Positions 50,944-58,191 of a DNA stretch of 64,000 bases are shown piece by piece. Positions within the stretch are counted from its first letter, which is position 1; the number at the start of each line of letters is the position of its first letter. This stretch comes from a virus, in IMG/VR virus record IMGVR_UViG_3300046459_000548, positions 28,200 to 92,199 of that record; one strand, given 5' to 3'. Below the pieces are notes generated by a model that worked only from the letters and a program-made list of their open reading frames with translations, was not told the origin of the DNA and did not search any database. Position numbers and translations under genes: made by a program.

Positions 50944-51105
50944 ATGCCCGACCCGATCCCGCGGACCCCTCGCCGCGACGACACCGCGGCCGACACCCGG
51001 TCGCTCGAGCAGCTCGGCCGCATCGACCCGCAGCCAATACCGGCTCCGTCGATCCGGCCGTTCCTCGAACCCGACCTGCCGCCGGCGCCGGTCGACGACG
51101 AATGA
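50944..51105 (+). CDS. Small Pro/Asp-rich protein (53 aa)
   Basis: A 53-residue frame (MPDPIPRTPRRDDTAADTRS) with TAGGAGCA before its ATG, eight bases after the collagen-like gene. It is rich in Pro and charged residues and likely disordered. It ends the rightward late transcription unit. Confidence 0.55.
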   Translation: MPDPIPRTPRRDDTAADTRSLEQLGRIDPQPIPAPSIRPFLEPDLPPAPVDDE

Positions 51106-51114
51106 CCGCACGAT

Positions 51115-51157
51115 AGCGCCCCCGCCGCTGCCCTTTACGGGCGGCGGCGGGGGCGCT
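51115..51157. terminator. Bidirectional terminator at the end of the late genes
   Basis: A 19-base arm AGCGCCCCCGCCGCTGCCC (51115-51133) pairs with GGGCGGCGGCGGGGGCGCT (51139-51157) with one mismatch, followed by TTGT. It lies between convergent genes (rightward late genes, leftward 51174-51782) and probably serves both. Confidence 0.8.
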
Positions 51158-51173
51158 TTGTCGTGCGGGGGTT

Positions 51174-51782
51174 CTAGTTCCAGCCGCCGAAGATGCCGCC
51201 GCTGAGCTGCGCGTTGCAGATGTTGTACCCACCCGAGGCGTGCCCGGACTTCGTCTTGCCGTCCACGGTCACCGAGCAGTGGATGTCGCCGCCGCCCTGC
51301 AGCTGGGCGGTGACGTTGTAGTACATGGCGTCGTCCTTCAAGGTCAGCGTCTTCGTCATCGGCAGGCCGTGACCCTGGATGCTGTCGGAGTCGCTGCCGT
51401 AGGTGATATCCACACCGGCCGACGCGCTGCCCCACACCTTGAACACCACCTTGTCCTTGGGCGCTTCGGCCTTCTTCGGCGTGGCCTTCACGGCGGCTGG
51501 CTTCGCAGTCTGCGTCACGGTGACCGTCGGGGCGGGCTTGGCGTTGCCTGCTGCGGCCGTTTCGGTGACGGTGACGCGCGGTGCGGGCTTCGCGTCGGCG
51601 GTCGTCTTCTGGTCGCCACCGGAGGAGCCGATGCCGACTCCGATGAACAGGATGACCAGGGCGGCGGGGATGGCGATCCGCTTGCGCGCCCACTTCGGGC
51701 GGCCGACGGGCTGCGGCGGCATCGGAGGCGGCGGCACCTGGCCCCAAGCGGGCCCGGACGGCGGCTGCTGGTTGTACGACAT
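51174..51782 (-). CDS. Membrane-anchored MmpS-like secreted protein
   Basis: A 202-residue protein; the ATG at 51782 has a GGGGGG site. A Pro-rich cytoplasmic N-terminus (MSYNQQPPSGPAWGQ) ends in PKWARKR, then one membrane helix (IAIPAALVILFIGVGIG), a Thr/Val/Ala-rich linker and a C-terminal beta domain (VVFKVWGSASAGVDITYGSD, YYNVTAQLQGGGDIHCSVTVDGKTKSGHASGGYNICNAQ) like MmpS-type proteins. It shares its promoter, leader and N-terminal design with the gene at 57091-57594. It may be a lysogenic or plasmid-state surface protein (inference). Confidence 0.75.
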   Translation of the reverse strand: MSYNQQPPSGPAWGQVPPPPMPPQPVGRPKWARKRIAIPAALVILFIGVGIGSSGGDQKTTADAKPAPRVTVTETAAAGNAKPAPTVTVTQTAKPAAVKATPKKAEAPKDKVVFKVWGSASAGVDITYGSDSDSIQGHGLPMTKTLTLKDDAMYYNVTAQLQGGGDIHCSVTVDGKTKSGHASGGYNICNAQLSGGIFGGWN

Positions 51783-51814
51783 GTGTCCCCCCAGGGATGG
51801 TTCGTGGAGGGATG

Positions 51815-51845
51815 ACCGTAACGGCGCAGGTGAGAAAAATGTAAG
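51815..51845 (-). promoter_or_regulatory. Predicted promoter of the MmpS-like gene (shared element)
   Basis: On the minus strand CTTACA (51845-51840), a 19-base spacer and TACGGT (51820-51815). About 45 bases from here to the ATG are closely similar to those before the gene at 57594, including CACGAACCAYCCYTGGGGGG. Confidence 0.5.
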
Positions 51846-51956
51846 AGCCACGGAGATACGGTGATGAAACCGTAACGAAATGTGAACCTTCAATGAATGT
51901 GCCCGCCCCCAGTACGAGAGCGGGGTGCTTGTGAGCTCGCGCGCGGGTGCCCAGCC

Positions 51957-51984
51957 CGCTTCTCTGCCAACCGGCAGGGAAGCG
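51957..51984. terminator. Hairpin with downstream TTTT
   Basis: CCCGCTTCTCTGCC pairs with GGCAGGGAAGCGGG around an AACC loop, followed on the plus strand by GGGCGTTTTGTCATG. Genes on both sides run leftward, so it probably ends the gene at 51996. Confidence 0.5.
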
Positions 51985-51995
51985 GGGGCGTTTTG

Positions 51996-52604
51996 TCATG
52001 CCTGCGGGTCAAAGGGCGGGTTTTCTAGGTGCCGGGCGATGACCCATTCCTCGTCGCCGCGCCGGCAGGTCAGCACAAGCCGAATCAGGTTGCCAGCGTT
52101 CTCGCCCTGCCACACGCCCTGACTCTTGCCCTCCATCCAAAGGGCGGGCCTGGTGCGCTGCATCGCCCGGGATGTCCCAGCGCCCACGTCGAGCGGGAAG
52201 GCTCTTGGCCCACGCCCATGCTCGTCCGTGCCGTTGACGCTCGGGGTGAACCGGAAAGGCCCCCAGACGAAGGCGTCGGCATCGTCCTGCGTCAAGTTAT
52301 CGGTGGGGTGGACAACGGTGTGGTCCATGTCGTCATTGCCGACGGCTATAGCCACTTCGTCGAGTTGGCGGAGCGCATCGGGCCCGCTGAGGTGCACACT
52401 CAGCAGGGCCTGGCCGTTGCCGGTCTCCGTCAAGGCGAGGTCGAACTGTGGCGTCAGCTCGGCGTGCCAACGCTCACGCTCGATGCGGGTCAGGACCTCT
52501 GCGGTCTTCGCGGACCGATGCGCGGCAAGCCACGCGCCGGCTGTCGCGACCGCACTCAGGGCGGCCGTGGAGAAGGTGGCGATGTCGCCCCAGGGGATGC
52601 TCAT
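51996..52604 (-). CDS. Membrane-anchored hypothetical protein
   Basis: A 202-residue protein, chosen from the ATG at 52604 (MSIPWGDIATFSTAALSAVATAGAWLAAHRSAKTAEV), which gives one N-terminal hydrophobic helix. The remainder is a soluble beta-rich domain (LTPQFDLALTETGNGQALLSVHLSGPDALRQLDEVAIAVGNDD) with several Trp and a final DPQA. The N-out helix plus folded domain recalls small Streptomyces surface or sensor proteins, but no family is named. Confidence 0.65.
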   Translation of the reverse strand: MSIPWGDIATFSTAALSAVATAGAWLAAHRSAKTAEVLTRIERERWHAELTPQFDLALTETGNGQALLSVHLSGPDALRQLDEVAIAVGNDDMDHTVVHPTDNLTQDDADAFVWGPFRFTPSVNGTDEHGRGPRAFPLDVGAGTSRAMQRTRPALWMEGKSQGVWQGENAGNLIRLVLTCRRGDEEWVIARHLENPPFDPQA

Positions 52605-52727
52605 GCGGCCGGAGCGTAGCGGGAGTTGAAGCCCGCGGCGCCCCAGCCCCGAAGGCTCCTGCGCCCTGGCCTCGAACGAGAGCGGGGCGCAGTCGTTCTC
52701 TGTGGCCGTTCGGCTCGTTCTCCTTGC

Positions 52728-52952
52728 ATGACCGAACTCTTCTGCTACGCCTGCGCCGAGCTGCGACTCGGGCCGGCTGCCGTTGCTGCTGCGCGACGGA
52801 ACGCGGCTAGTGCACCGCCCCTTACCGCAGAGCAGAAGGTCCACCTTCGCGCGCTGTTCCAATCGGCTCAACCCCTCCCCGGCGAGCAGGTCGAGCCGCG
52901 ACGTATGGCCTGCGGACATCAGCCGGGGGAGCGGGTTTACGACGTTTCCTGA
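52728..52952 (+). CDS. Small hypothetical protein with zinc-like residues (74 aa)
   Basis: A 74-residue frame starting MTELFCYACAELRLGP and containing RRMACGHQPGERV near its end. CxxC plus CGH could form a zinc site. The ribosome site is weak (CTCCTTGC), so support is moderate. It is alone on the plus strand between leftward genes. Confidence 0.45.
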   Translation: MTELFCYACAELRLGPAAVAAARRNAASAPPLTAEQKVHLRALFQSAQPLPGEQVEPRRMACGHQPGERVYDVS

Positions 52953-52974
52953 GGGGCGACCCGCTGGAGGTGCG

Positions 52975-53262
52975 TCAGAACGGCGCATCACCGTTGCCCT
53001 CGATGCGCATCCGGAACTGCCCGGCGGGGGAGTCGAGCCAGTCGGAGATGTCGGGGCGCACGAACTTGCCCTCACCGCGTTCTGTTCGCAGGGCACCTTG
53101 CTGCAGATTCGTCAGCTCGATCGGTTGGCTCTGCGCGGGAACGCTGAGCGTCCCGCCCCAGTCCGTGCGTCCAGCGAGCGTCGTCTTCGTCAGGTTCGCA
53201 GTGACGGCCAATTCGCGGCCATTGTCGAGGATCAGAGAGGCCTCGCCTCTGTAGGTGCTCAT
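52975..53262 (-). CDS. Small hypothetical protein (DUF4873-like)
   Basis: A 95-residue beta-rich protein: STYRGEASLILDNGRELAVTANLTKTTLAGRTDWGGTLSVPAQSQPIELTNLQQG (landmark), ending WLDSPAGQFRMRIEGNGDAPF. I associate this pattern with a widespread actinobacterial/phage family resembling DUF4873. Function unknown. Confidence 0.6.
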   Translation of the reverse strand: MSTYRGEASLILDNGRELAVTANLTKTTLAGRTDWGGTLSVPAQSQPIELTNLQQGALRTERGEGKFVRPDISDWLDSPAGQFRMRIEGNGDAPF

Positions 53263-53379
53263 GGTCGGAGGCTAGCGAGAACGTCAAGTCGAAGGGCTCG
53301 CGGAGTGGCATCACCCCGGATGCACTCTTCGTTCCCGGGGTGAGGCGCATCCTTCTGGCCGGCGGCTCGGTTGCAGGGC

Positions 53380-53556
53380 ATGCACGCAGAAGAACGCCGA
53401 CGGATTCTCGGTGACGCCGTCATCGCCGAGATCCACGCCCGAGTGGCAGCCGCCCCGGAGCCCAGCCCGGAGGTCATCGACAAGGTCCGGCGGATCCTCA
53501 CCCGCCCCGCGGGGCGGACCGCCGAAGCGCGGGCCCAGGACAGAGGTAGCGCATAA
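53380..53556 (+). CDS. Small phage hypothetical protein (58 aa)
   Basis: A 58-residue helical protein: HAEERRRILGDAVIAEIHARVAAAPEPSPEVIDKVRRILTRPAG. The pattern VAAAPEPSPE...RRIL recurs in small Streptomyces phage proteins. The ATG at 53380 is preceded by a poor ribosome site. Role unknown. Confidence 0.55.
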   Translation: MHAEERRRILGDAVIAEIHARVAAAPEPSPEVIDKVRRILTRPAGRTAEARAQDRGSA

Positions 53557-53693
53557 CGTCGGCTTGCGTGCTCCGTCGCGAGCGTCCGGAAACGATCGTC
53601 TGTGTGACAGGACTCAGTCCGGGCACTCATCCTGGGGAAGCGCTGTAACGTAACTCGTGTACGCATCTATGTAACGCGCAACCCCCTTGCCGA

Positions 53694-53699
53694 TACACT
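53694..53699 (+). promoter_or_regulatory. -10 element of a predicted leaderless recombinase transcript
   Basis: TACACT at 53694-53699 lies six bases before the recombinase ATG at 53706, with no ribosome site, as at 25220 and 61289. No good -35 is seen. The gap 53557-53705 also contains TGTAACG twice (53644 and 53670 region), which could belong to a recombination site. Confidence 0.4.
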
Positions 53700-53705
53700 A
53701 AGTTC

Positions 53706-54275
53706 ATGAGGATCGGCGTAGCGCGAGTCTCGACCCGAGACCAAAACCCCGAAGCCCAGCAGGACGCACTCATCGCAGCTGGCTGCGAACGCGTCTTCAC
53801 CGACAAGGCGTCCGGCAAGCTCGCCCGGCGCCCCGAACTCGACAAGGCCCTCATGGTCGCCCGCGAAGGCGACCAGCTCGTCATCACCAAACTCGACCGA
53901 CTCGGCCGCTCCCTGAAGAACCTCATCGAGCTGTCCGAAGAGCTCCGCTCGCGCGGGATCGGCCTAGTTGTCCTCGACCAGGGCATCGACACGGCGACTC
54001 CGGCCGGCCGCCTCTTCTTCCAGATCATCGGCGCTATTGCCGAGTTCGAGCACGCACTGATGTCGGACCGCACCCTGGATGGCCTTGAAGCGGCGCGAGC
54101 GCGCGGCCGGACGGGAGGCCAGAAGCCCAAGCTCGGCAAGCGTCAGATCAAGCTCGCGCAGCAGATGTACGACGAGACCGGCATCGACGGCAAGCGTAAG
54201 TACACCGTGCAGCAGATCGCCGACGAGTTCGGCGTTAGCCGGCCCACCATCTATCGCCACTTGGAGCGCGCATGA
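53706..54275 (+). CDS. Serine recombinase (resolvase/invertase family)
   Basis: A 189-residue small serine recombinase. Catalytic Ser9 is in GVARVSTRDQNPEAQQDAL; further landmarks are DKASGKLARRPELDKAL, LVITKLDRLGRSLKNLIEL and GRLFFQIIGAIAEFEHALMSDRTLDGLEAARARGR. The HTH at the C-terminus reads YTVQQIADEFGVSRPTIYRHL. It is of resolvase size, not a large integrase, so dimer resolution or inversion is more likely than integration. It is coupled to the following zinc-ribbon gene by ATGA. Confidence 0.92.
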   Translation: MRIGVARVSTRDQNPEAQQDALIAAGCERVFTDKASGKLARRPELDKALMVAREGDQLVITKLDRLGRSLKNLIELSEELRSRGIGLVVLDQGIDTATPAGRLFFQIIGAIAEFEHALMSDRTLDGLEAARARGRTGGQKPKLGKRQIKLAQQMYDETGIDGKRKYTVQQIADEFGVSRPTIYRHLERA

Positions 54276-55138
54276 CGAGCGGCCGGCCGGAACCATGGGA
54301 CGTGAGCACGGAAGCCGCCGTCCACATCAGCGCACTGATGGACCTGTTTCGCCAAGCATGCCGACGGCAGGGGTGGACGCTCGACGTGGAGCGCGGCCTG
54401 GTTGGCTGGACCGATGTCAGGTGCAGCGCCGGGCACGAATTCAGCGTCAGGGCGTGGGACCTCCTGTCCGTCCGCAAGCCCTTCGGGGGCGACCCGAGCG
54501 AGCCGTGGTGTAGGAAGTGCCGCAGCGTTGGCTGGGTCGCGGAGTGTTTGGCTGTTCTGAAGTCGGTCGCGGAGGCTCAAGGCGTAGAACTCACAGCCAC
54601 GGACGAGGACGACGAATCAAAGGAAGGCCACGTCGTGTTCGCGGCGGAGTGCTCGCAGGGACACCACTTCAGGACGACTGGGCCCAACGCGAGGGGCTGG
54701 CGCGGTGATCCGGTCGACGTCCTGTGCCCCGACTGTCGGCAGGCTGCTGCGTTCGCGGAAGGCTTCGCCAAAGCCGAGGCGGTAATCCGTGAGACTCGAT
54801 CCATGGTCGTGAAGGAGTACCGCAACGCCCTCGATATCAGGTGCCGCCGTGGCCACCCACACACGTTCCGCGTGGACGGCCGGATGGAACGTGAGGCGAT
54901 ACGGCCGGACTTCTGTGGCGCCTGCACCAAACTCGCCAAGTTCCAAGAGTTTTCCGAAAGAGCCAAGGATCTCGGCATCACCGTACTGGAGTCGCAGTGG
55001 ATAGCAGCGTCCCGTGCCCACCAGGCGGTCTGCTTCGCTGGGCACGAGTTCGGGCTCGTCCCGAACAAGATGAAGCGCGGGTGCCCCGAGTGCCCTCGGG
55101 GGATGTACGGCGGCGCCGTCCCACCTCACGACGTGTAG
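54272..55138 (+). pseudogene. 5' part of an IS-split zinc-ribbon / GIY-YIG-like gene
   Basis: A 288-residue frame that ends with TAG formed by the target duplication and the first IS base. It holds four copies of a C-x2-GH...C-x2-C unit: VRCSAGHEFSVRAW...WCRKC, AECSQGHHFRTTG...LCPDC, IRCRRGHPHTFRV...FCGAC and AVCFAGHEFGLVP...GCPEC. These resemble treble-clef fingers. Removing the insertion and one target copy joins this frame to 56565-57000 without a shift, giving 433 residues. The truncated product could still bind nucleic acid. Coupled to the recombinase by ATGA. Confidence 0.8.
55129..55137. repeat. Left 9-bp target-site duplication of the IS element
   Basis: CGACGTGTA at 55129-55137 recurs at 56556-56564, immediately outside the IS256-type element. 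Nine bases is within the usual range for this family. Confidence 0.85.
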
Positions 55139-56555
55139 AGTAATTGTCAAGACCTGTGGATCAGTTGAGGTGGATCACGCTGCGAAGGTCTCGTCTCGTT
55201 CGACGAGGAGGCCGTTCTCGAAGCGGGCGCCGGCTCGGACGAGGGCGACGAGGTGCGGTGCGGTGACCGCTCGCCAGCGGGCCTGGGCGGACTCAACGAG
55301 TTTGAAGACCATCGCGAGGGCCGCGGCCGGGCTGCCGGCGCCGCGGGTGACCTTGGTCCGAAGCTTCACGGTGGAGAAGGTCGACTCGATCGGATTCGTC
55401 GTCCTGAGATGGACCCAGTGCTCGGCGGGGAAGTCGTAGAACGCCAGCAGCTCGTCGACCTCGCCGGTGATCTTCCTGACGGCCTTGGGGAACTTCGCCC
55501 CGTACGCCTTCTCGAACGCGGTGACCGCCTTCTCGGCGTGCGCACGGTCCTCGGCGTTGTAGATCTCCTGCAGAGCCTTCTTCGCGCCGGGCTGCGCGGA
55601 CTTCGGCAGCGCGTTCGAGACGTTCCTTGTTTTGTGAACCCAACACCTCTGGTGCCTGGCCTGCGGAAACACCTCCGCCAGCGCCCTCCACAGGCCCATC
55701 GCACCGTCGCCGACCACGAGCATCGGGTCGCGCATCCCGCGACGTCGGCAGTCGCGCAGCAGGTCCGCCCAGGACTCGGTGGACTCGCGCAGACCCTCGG
55801 TGATCGCGATGAGTTCCTTGGTGCCGTCGACGCGGACGCCCATCAGGACCAGGAGGCAGGAGTGCGTCTGGGACAAGCGGATCTTGGGATGGACGCCGTC
55901 GGCCCAGACGTAGACGTAGTCGGATCCGGCCAGGTCACGGCGCTGGAACTCGGCGTGGTCGGCGGTCCACTGCTGCGTCAGCCGGGTCACCGTGGCCGGC
56001 GACAGCCCGGCCGAGGAGCCCAGGAACTGTTCCATCGCGGGCACGAAGTCGCCCGACGACAGGCCGTGGAGATAGAGCAGCGGCAGCACCTCGCTGATCT
56101 TCGGGGACTTCCGGCACCACGGCGCCAGGATCTTCGAGGAGAACCGCTGACGTTCACCCGTCGTCTCGTCGACCCGCTTGTCGTTCACGCGCGGGGCGGC
56201 CACCTCGATGGGCCCGGCAGCCGTGGTCACGGTCCGCGGCCGGTGCCGGCCGTTGCGGACCACCAGTCGGCGACCGGCCTCGTCACGCTGCCCGGCGAGC
56301 TCGGCTATGTACTGGTCCACCTCCGCCTCCAGAGCGGCGGCCAGCATCCGCCGAGCACCCTCGCGGACGATCTCGTCGATCAGGGAACCGGCCTCGGTGG
56401 TGCCGTCTTCATTGACTACGCTGAGCACGGGCGTGCCTTCCCGACCCGCGTTCGCAGCGCGGGCCTACTCGGTGACTTGACGATCACTCACTCGGGAAGG
56501 TACGCCCTTCGCGCGTCCTCCAGAGGAGCTGATCCACAAGTCCTGAGCATTGCTC
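55138..56555. mobile_element. IS256-family insertion sequence (1418 bp)
   Basis: The element is bounded by imperfect terminal inverted repeats of about 27 bp. The left end reads GAGTAATTGTCAAGACCTG then TGGATCAG; the right end, read inward, GAGCAATGCTCAGGACTTG then TGGATCAG (21-22 of 27 identical). It is flanked by the 9-bp duplication CGACGTGTA and contains one transposase gene on the minus strand. The intact duplication and near-intact gene suggest a recent insertion. Confidence 0.92.
55175..56428 (-). CDS. IS256-family (Mutator-type) transposase
   Basis: A 417-residue transposase with the DDE triad at D177 (YVYVWADGVHPK), D241 (LVVGDGAMGLWRAL) and E348 (RTTNPIESTFSTVKLRTK), and the C-x2-H element RCWVHKTRNV typical of IS256. 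Length and order match the family. It reads against the disrupted gene. There is no internal stop, so it is probably active. Confidence 0.93.
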   Translation of the reverse strand: MLSVVNEDGTTEAGSLIDEIVREGARRMLAAALEAEVDQYIAELAGQRDEAGRRLVVRNGRHRPRTVTTAAGPIEVAAPRVNDKRVDETTGERQRFSSKILAPWCRKSPKISEVLPLLYLHGLSSGDFVPAMEQFLGSSAGLSPATVTRLTQQWTADHAEFQRRDLAGSDYVYVWADGVHPKIRLSQTHSCLLVLMGVRVDGTKELIAITEGLRESTESWADLLRDCRRRGMRDPMLVVGDGAMGLWRALAEVFPQARHQRCWVHKTRNVSNALPKSAQPGAKKALQEIYNAEDRAHAEKAVTAFEKAYGAKFPKAVRKITGEVDELLAFYDFPAEHWVHLRTTNPIESTFSTVKLRTKVTRGAGSPAAALAMVFKLVESAQARWRAVTAPHLVALVRAGARFENGLLVERDETFAA

Positions 56556-56564
56556 CGACGTGTA
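56556..56564. repeat. Right 9-bp target-site duplication of the IS element
   Basis: CGACGTGTA, identical to 55129-55137. Confidence 0.85.
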
Positions 56565-57000
56565 CTACATCGTGAGCGGCTTGGACGCGAAGACCGGCAG
56601 GGGGACCGTGAAGCCTGGCATCAGCTCCGGGAGCGGCTACAACCGGCTGCGGCAGCACGCCGAAGACGGGCTGACCGTGCAGCACCTGCGGGTCTCAGGG
56701 TTGCCCGTCGGCATGGCGAGAGCGCTGGAAAGGTTCGTCCTGGACGGACTCGACAGTGAAGGATGGCTGTCCATCCGAGGTGTTGAGTACTTCCCAGTGG
56801 CAGCTCTACAAGACGTCATGGACTTGGTGGGCGAATGGTTCACAGATCAGCCTGGGCTTTGTGCCCGACCGTTCGTCGTTGACGTCGGCGATGTGTGCGA
56901 CCCCGGCGAAGCCCCCGAGGTGCATGATGTTGTGGATGTCGACGTTGACACCGCCGTGGTATTCGACTCCGACGACATCAGGCCTTCGCTGGCCTCATGA
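56560..57000 (+). pseudogene. 3' part of the IS-split gene: GIY-YIG-like domain
   Basis: A frame of 146 residues that can begin only at a GTG inside the target duplication, with no ribosome site. VYYIVSGLDAKTGRGTVKPGISSGSGYNRLRQH has the Y-x-Y...G-I-S layout of GIY-YIG nucleases and is followed by LPVGMARALERFVLDGL with a candidate catalytic Glu, and by YFPVAALQDVMDLVGEW. An acidic tail closes it. With the upstream fragment this formed one 433-residue gene. The GIY-YIG assignment is by eye and needs structural comparison. Confidence 0.65.
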
Positions 57001-57016
57001 ACCAGCGTCCAGCCTT

Positions 57017-57044
57017 GCGCCCGCCCCCGAGTTGGGGCGGGCGC
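57017..57044 (+). terminator. 11-bp hairpin after the split gene
   Basis: GCGCCCGCCCC (57017-57027) pairs perfectly with GGGGCGGGCGC (57034-57044), 17 bases after the stop. It lies between convergent genes. Confidence 0.7.
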
Positions 57045-57090
57045 TCGTGCGTCTCGCGTTGGGTGTCCATGAATGCCCGTGCGGCCTGGC

Positions 57091-57594
57091 CTACTTGTAG
57101 AAGACGGCCACGCCTCCATGGTGCGAGCAGGCGCCCTGGTGGTGCGCGGCGTAGGAGTAGGAGCCGTCATTACAGAGAGCGGTAGCGCCGTTTCCGGCAG
57201 CGCTGGAGCCGCCCGAGGAGCTTGAGCCGCCGCTCCCAGACGATCCGCCGGACGAACTGCTGCCGGAGCCGCTGACGGAGGCGGCTTTCGCGGTGACGGT
57301 CACCTTCACCTTGACCGTCTCCGTGGCGGTCACCGTCGGCGCGGGCTTCGGCGTCGCGGTCTCCGTCGCCGTGGCTGTCGCGGTGACGGTGGCGGCGGGC
57401 TGCACCTTGCTGGCTGCGGCCTTCGTGGTGTTGCTGTCCTGGCTGCTTCCGCCGGCGCCGATGCCGAGGATGAAGGCGAGGCCGATGGCGGGCAGCATGT
57501 AACGCTTCCGGCCCCACTTGGGTCTGGGCGGCTGCGGGGCAGGGGCGGCCGGGTACCCGTATCCGGGCGGTGGCGGCGGCTGGTTGTGCGACAT
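57091..57594 (-). CDS. Membrane-anchored secreted protein with DUF3761-like end
   Basis: A 167-residue protein; the ATG at 57594 has a GGGGGG site. Like the gene at 51174, it starts with a Pro/Gly-rich cytoplasmic tail (MSHNQPPPPPGYGYPA), then PKWGRKR, one membrane helix (LPAIGLAFILGIGAGG) and a Thr/Val/Ala linker. A Ser/Gly-rich spacer leads to ALCNDGSYSYAAHHQGACSHHGGVAVFYK, the conserved end of DUF3761. The two genes share leader and anchor but have different outer domains. Confidence 0.75.
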   Translation of the reverse strand: MSHNQPPPPPGYGYPAAPAPQPPRPKWGRKRYMLPAIGLAFILGIGAGGSSQDSNTTKAAASKVQPAATVTATATATETATPKPAPTVTATETVKVKVTVTAKAASVSGSGSSSSGGSSGSGGSSSSGGSSAAGNGATALCNDGSYSYAAHHQGACSHHGGVAVFYK

Positions 57595-57625
57595 GGTCCC
57601 CCCAAGGGTGGTTCGTGTTGGGGTG

Positions 57626-57656
57626 ACCGTAACGGGAAGTGTGAAGGCTGTGTGAG
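57626..57656 (-). promoter_or_regulatory. Predicted promoter of the DUF3761-like gene (shared element)
   Basis: On the minus strand CTCACA (57656-57651), a 19-base spacer and TACGGT (57631-57626), then a leader almost the same as that at 51782-51815. The spacing and hexamers equal those of the other copy. Confidence 0.5.
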
Positions 57657-57746
57657 TGGGGTGCACTGCCGGTGACACAGTTGTGACCGCGCGCGGCCGG
57701 GCGGATGATTCGGCCGGGGCCTGGTCCCGCAAACCGCTTCTGTACG

Positions 57747-57968
57747 TCAGGGGCCTGGGTAGTCCGGGTCGTCTTCGGCTCGCGGAAGAGCGGTGGACCC
57801 CTGCGACCAGTGGTTGACCCAGCCGCAGAGCCCGCAGGCGTAGCGCCCGTTCAGGCCGTGCAACTCAACGCCGCACTCGCGGCACTCCGTCGTCGTGATC
57901 TCGGAGCCGCCATGCGCTGCGACCGTGTCAGTGTGCGGCACGGCTTCCGGTGACCATTCCTGCTCCAT
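57747..57968 (-). CDS. Small zinc-ribbon protein
   Basis: A 73-residue protein with a four-cysteine knuckle (ECRECGVELHGLNGRYACGLCGW) and an acidic end (RAEDDPDYPGP). No good ribosome site is visible. It overlaps the next small zinc gene by 41 bases, so one of the two calls may be off. Confidence 0.5.
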   Translation of the reverse strand: MEQEWSPEAVPHTDTVAAHGGSEITTTECRECGVELHGLNGRYACGLCGWVNHWSQGSTALPRAEDDPDYPGP

Positions 57969-58083
57969 GGGTCGAGACTACCCGCGGGGCGGGCGTGCAC
58001 CCGGACTGCCATCCGCAGTTGCCACACGACCAGCCTCCGCTGGGTCCCTGCGAGGTTGCTGCGCCACAGTTCGGACAGTTCAT
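57928..58083 (-). CDS. Micro zinc-ribbon protein (51 aa)
   Basis: A 51-residue protein with a strong TTAGGAGGCAGCT site before the ATG at 58083. It begins MNCPNCGAATSQGPSGGWSC and has CGNCGW, a classic zinc ribbon. About 110 bases upstream another ATG (58195, with GGGAGG) opens MNCPNCGAGAYQDNRGRWIC, a paralogous start whose frame then runs on for 114 codons through this gene without a plausible stop, probably a frameshifted tandem copy. Confidence 0.55.
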   Translation of the reverse strand: MNCPNCGAATSQGPSGGWSCGNCGWQSGCTPAPRVVSTHGAGMVTGSRAAH

Positions 58084-58191
58084 AGCTGCCTCCTAATCCC
58101 GGGCTCATCCCGGATTCCCGCCCGCAATGGTTGGAGCAGATCCATCGGCCTCGGTTGTCCTGGTAGGCCCCGGCCCCGCAGTTCGGACAGT

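Noticed and set aside
52626-53096. Longer N-terminal extension of the membrane-anchored protein at 51996-52604
   Set aside because: The extra ~160 residues are Arg/Pro/Ser-rich shadow sequence; the ATG at 52604 gives a clean membrane anchor.
53706-54275. Serine recombinase as the element's integrase
   Set aside because: At 189 residues it has the size and C-terminal HTH of resolvases/invertases, not of large serine integrases, and no att-like repeat was found.
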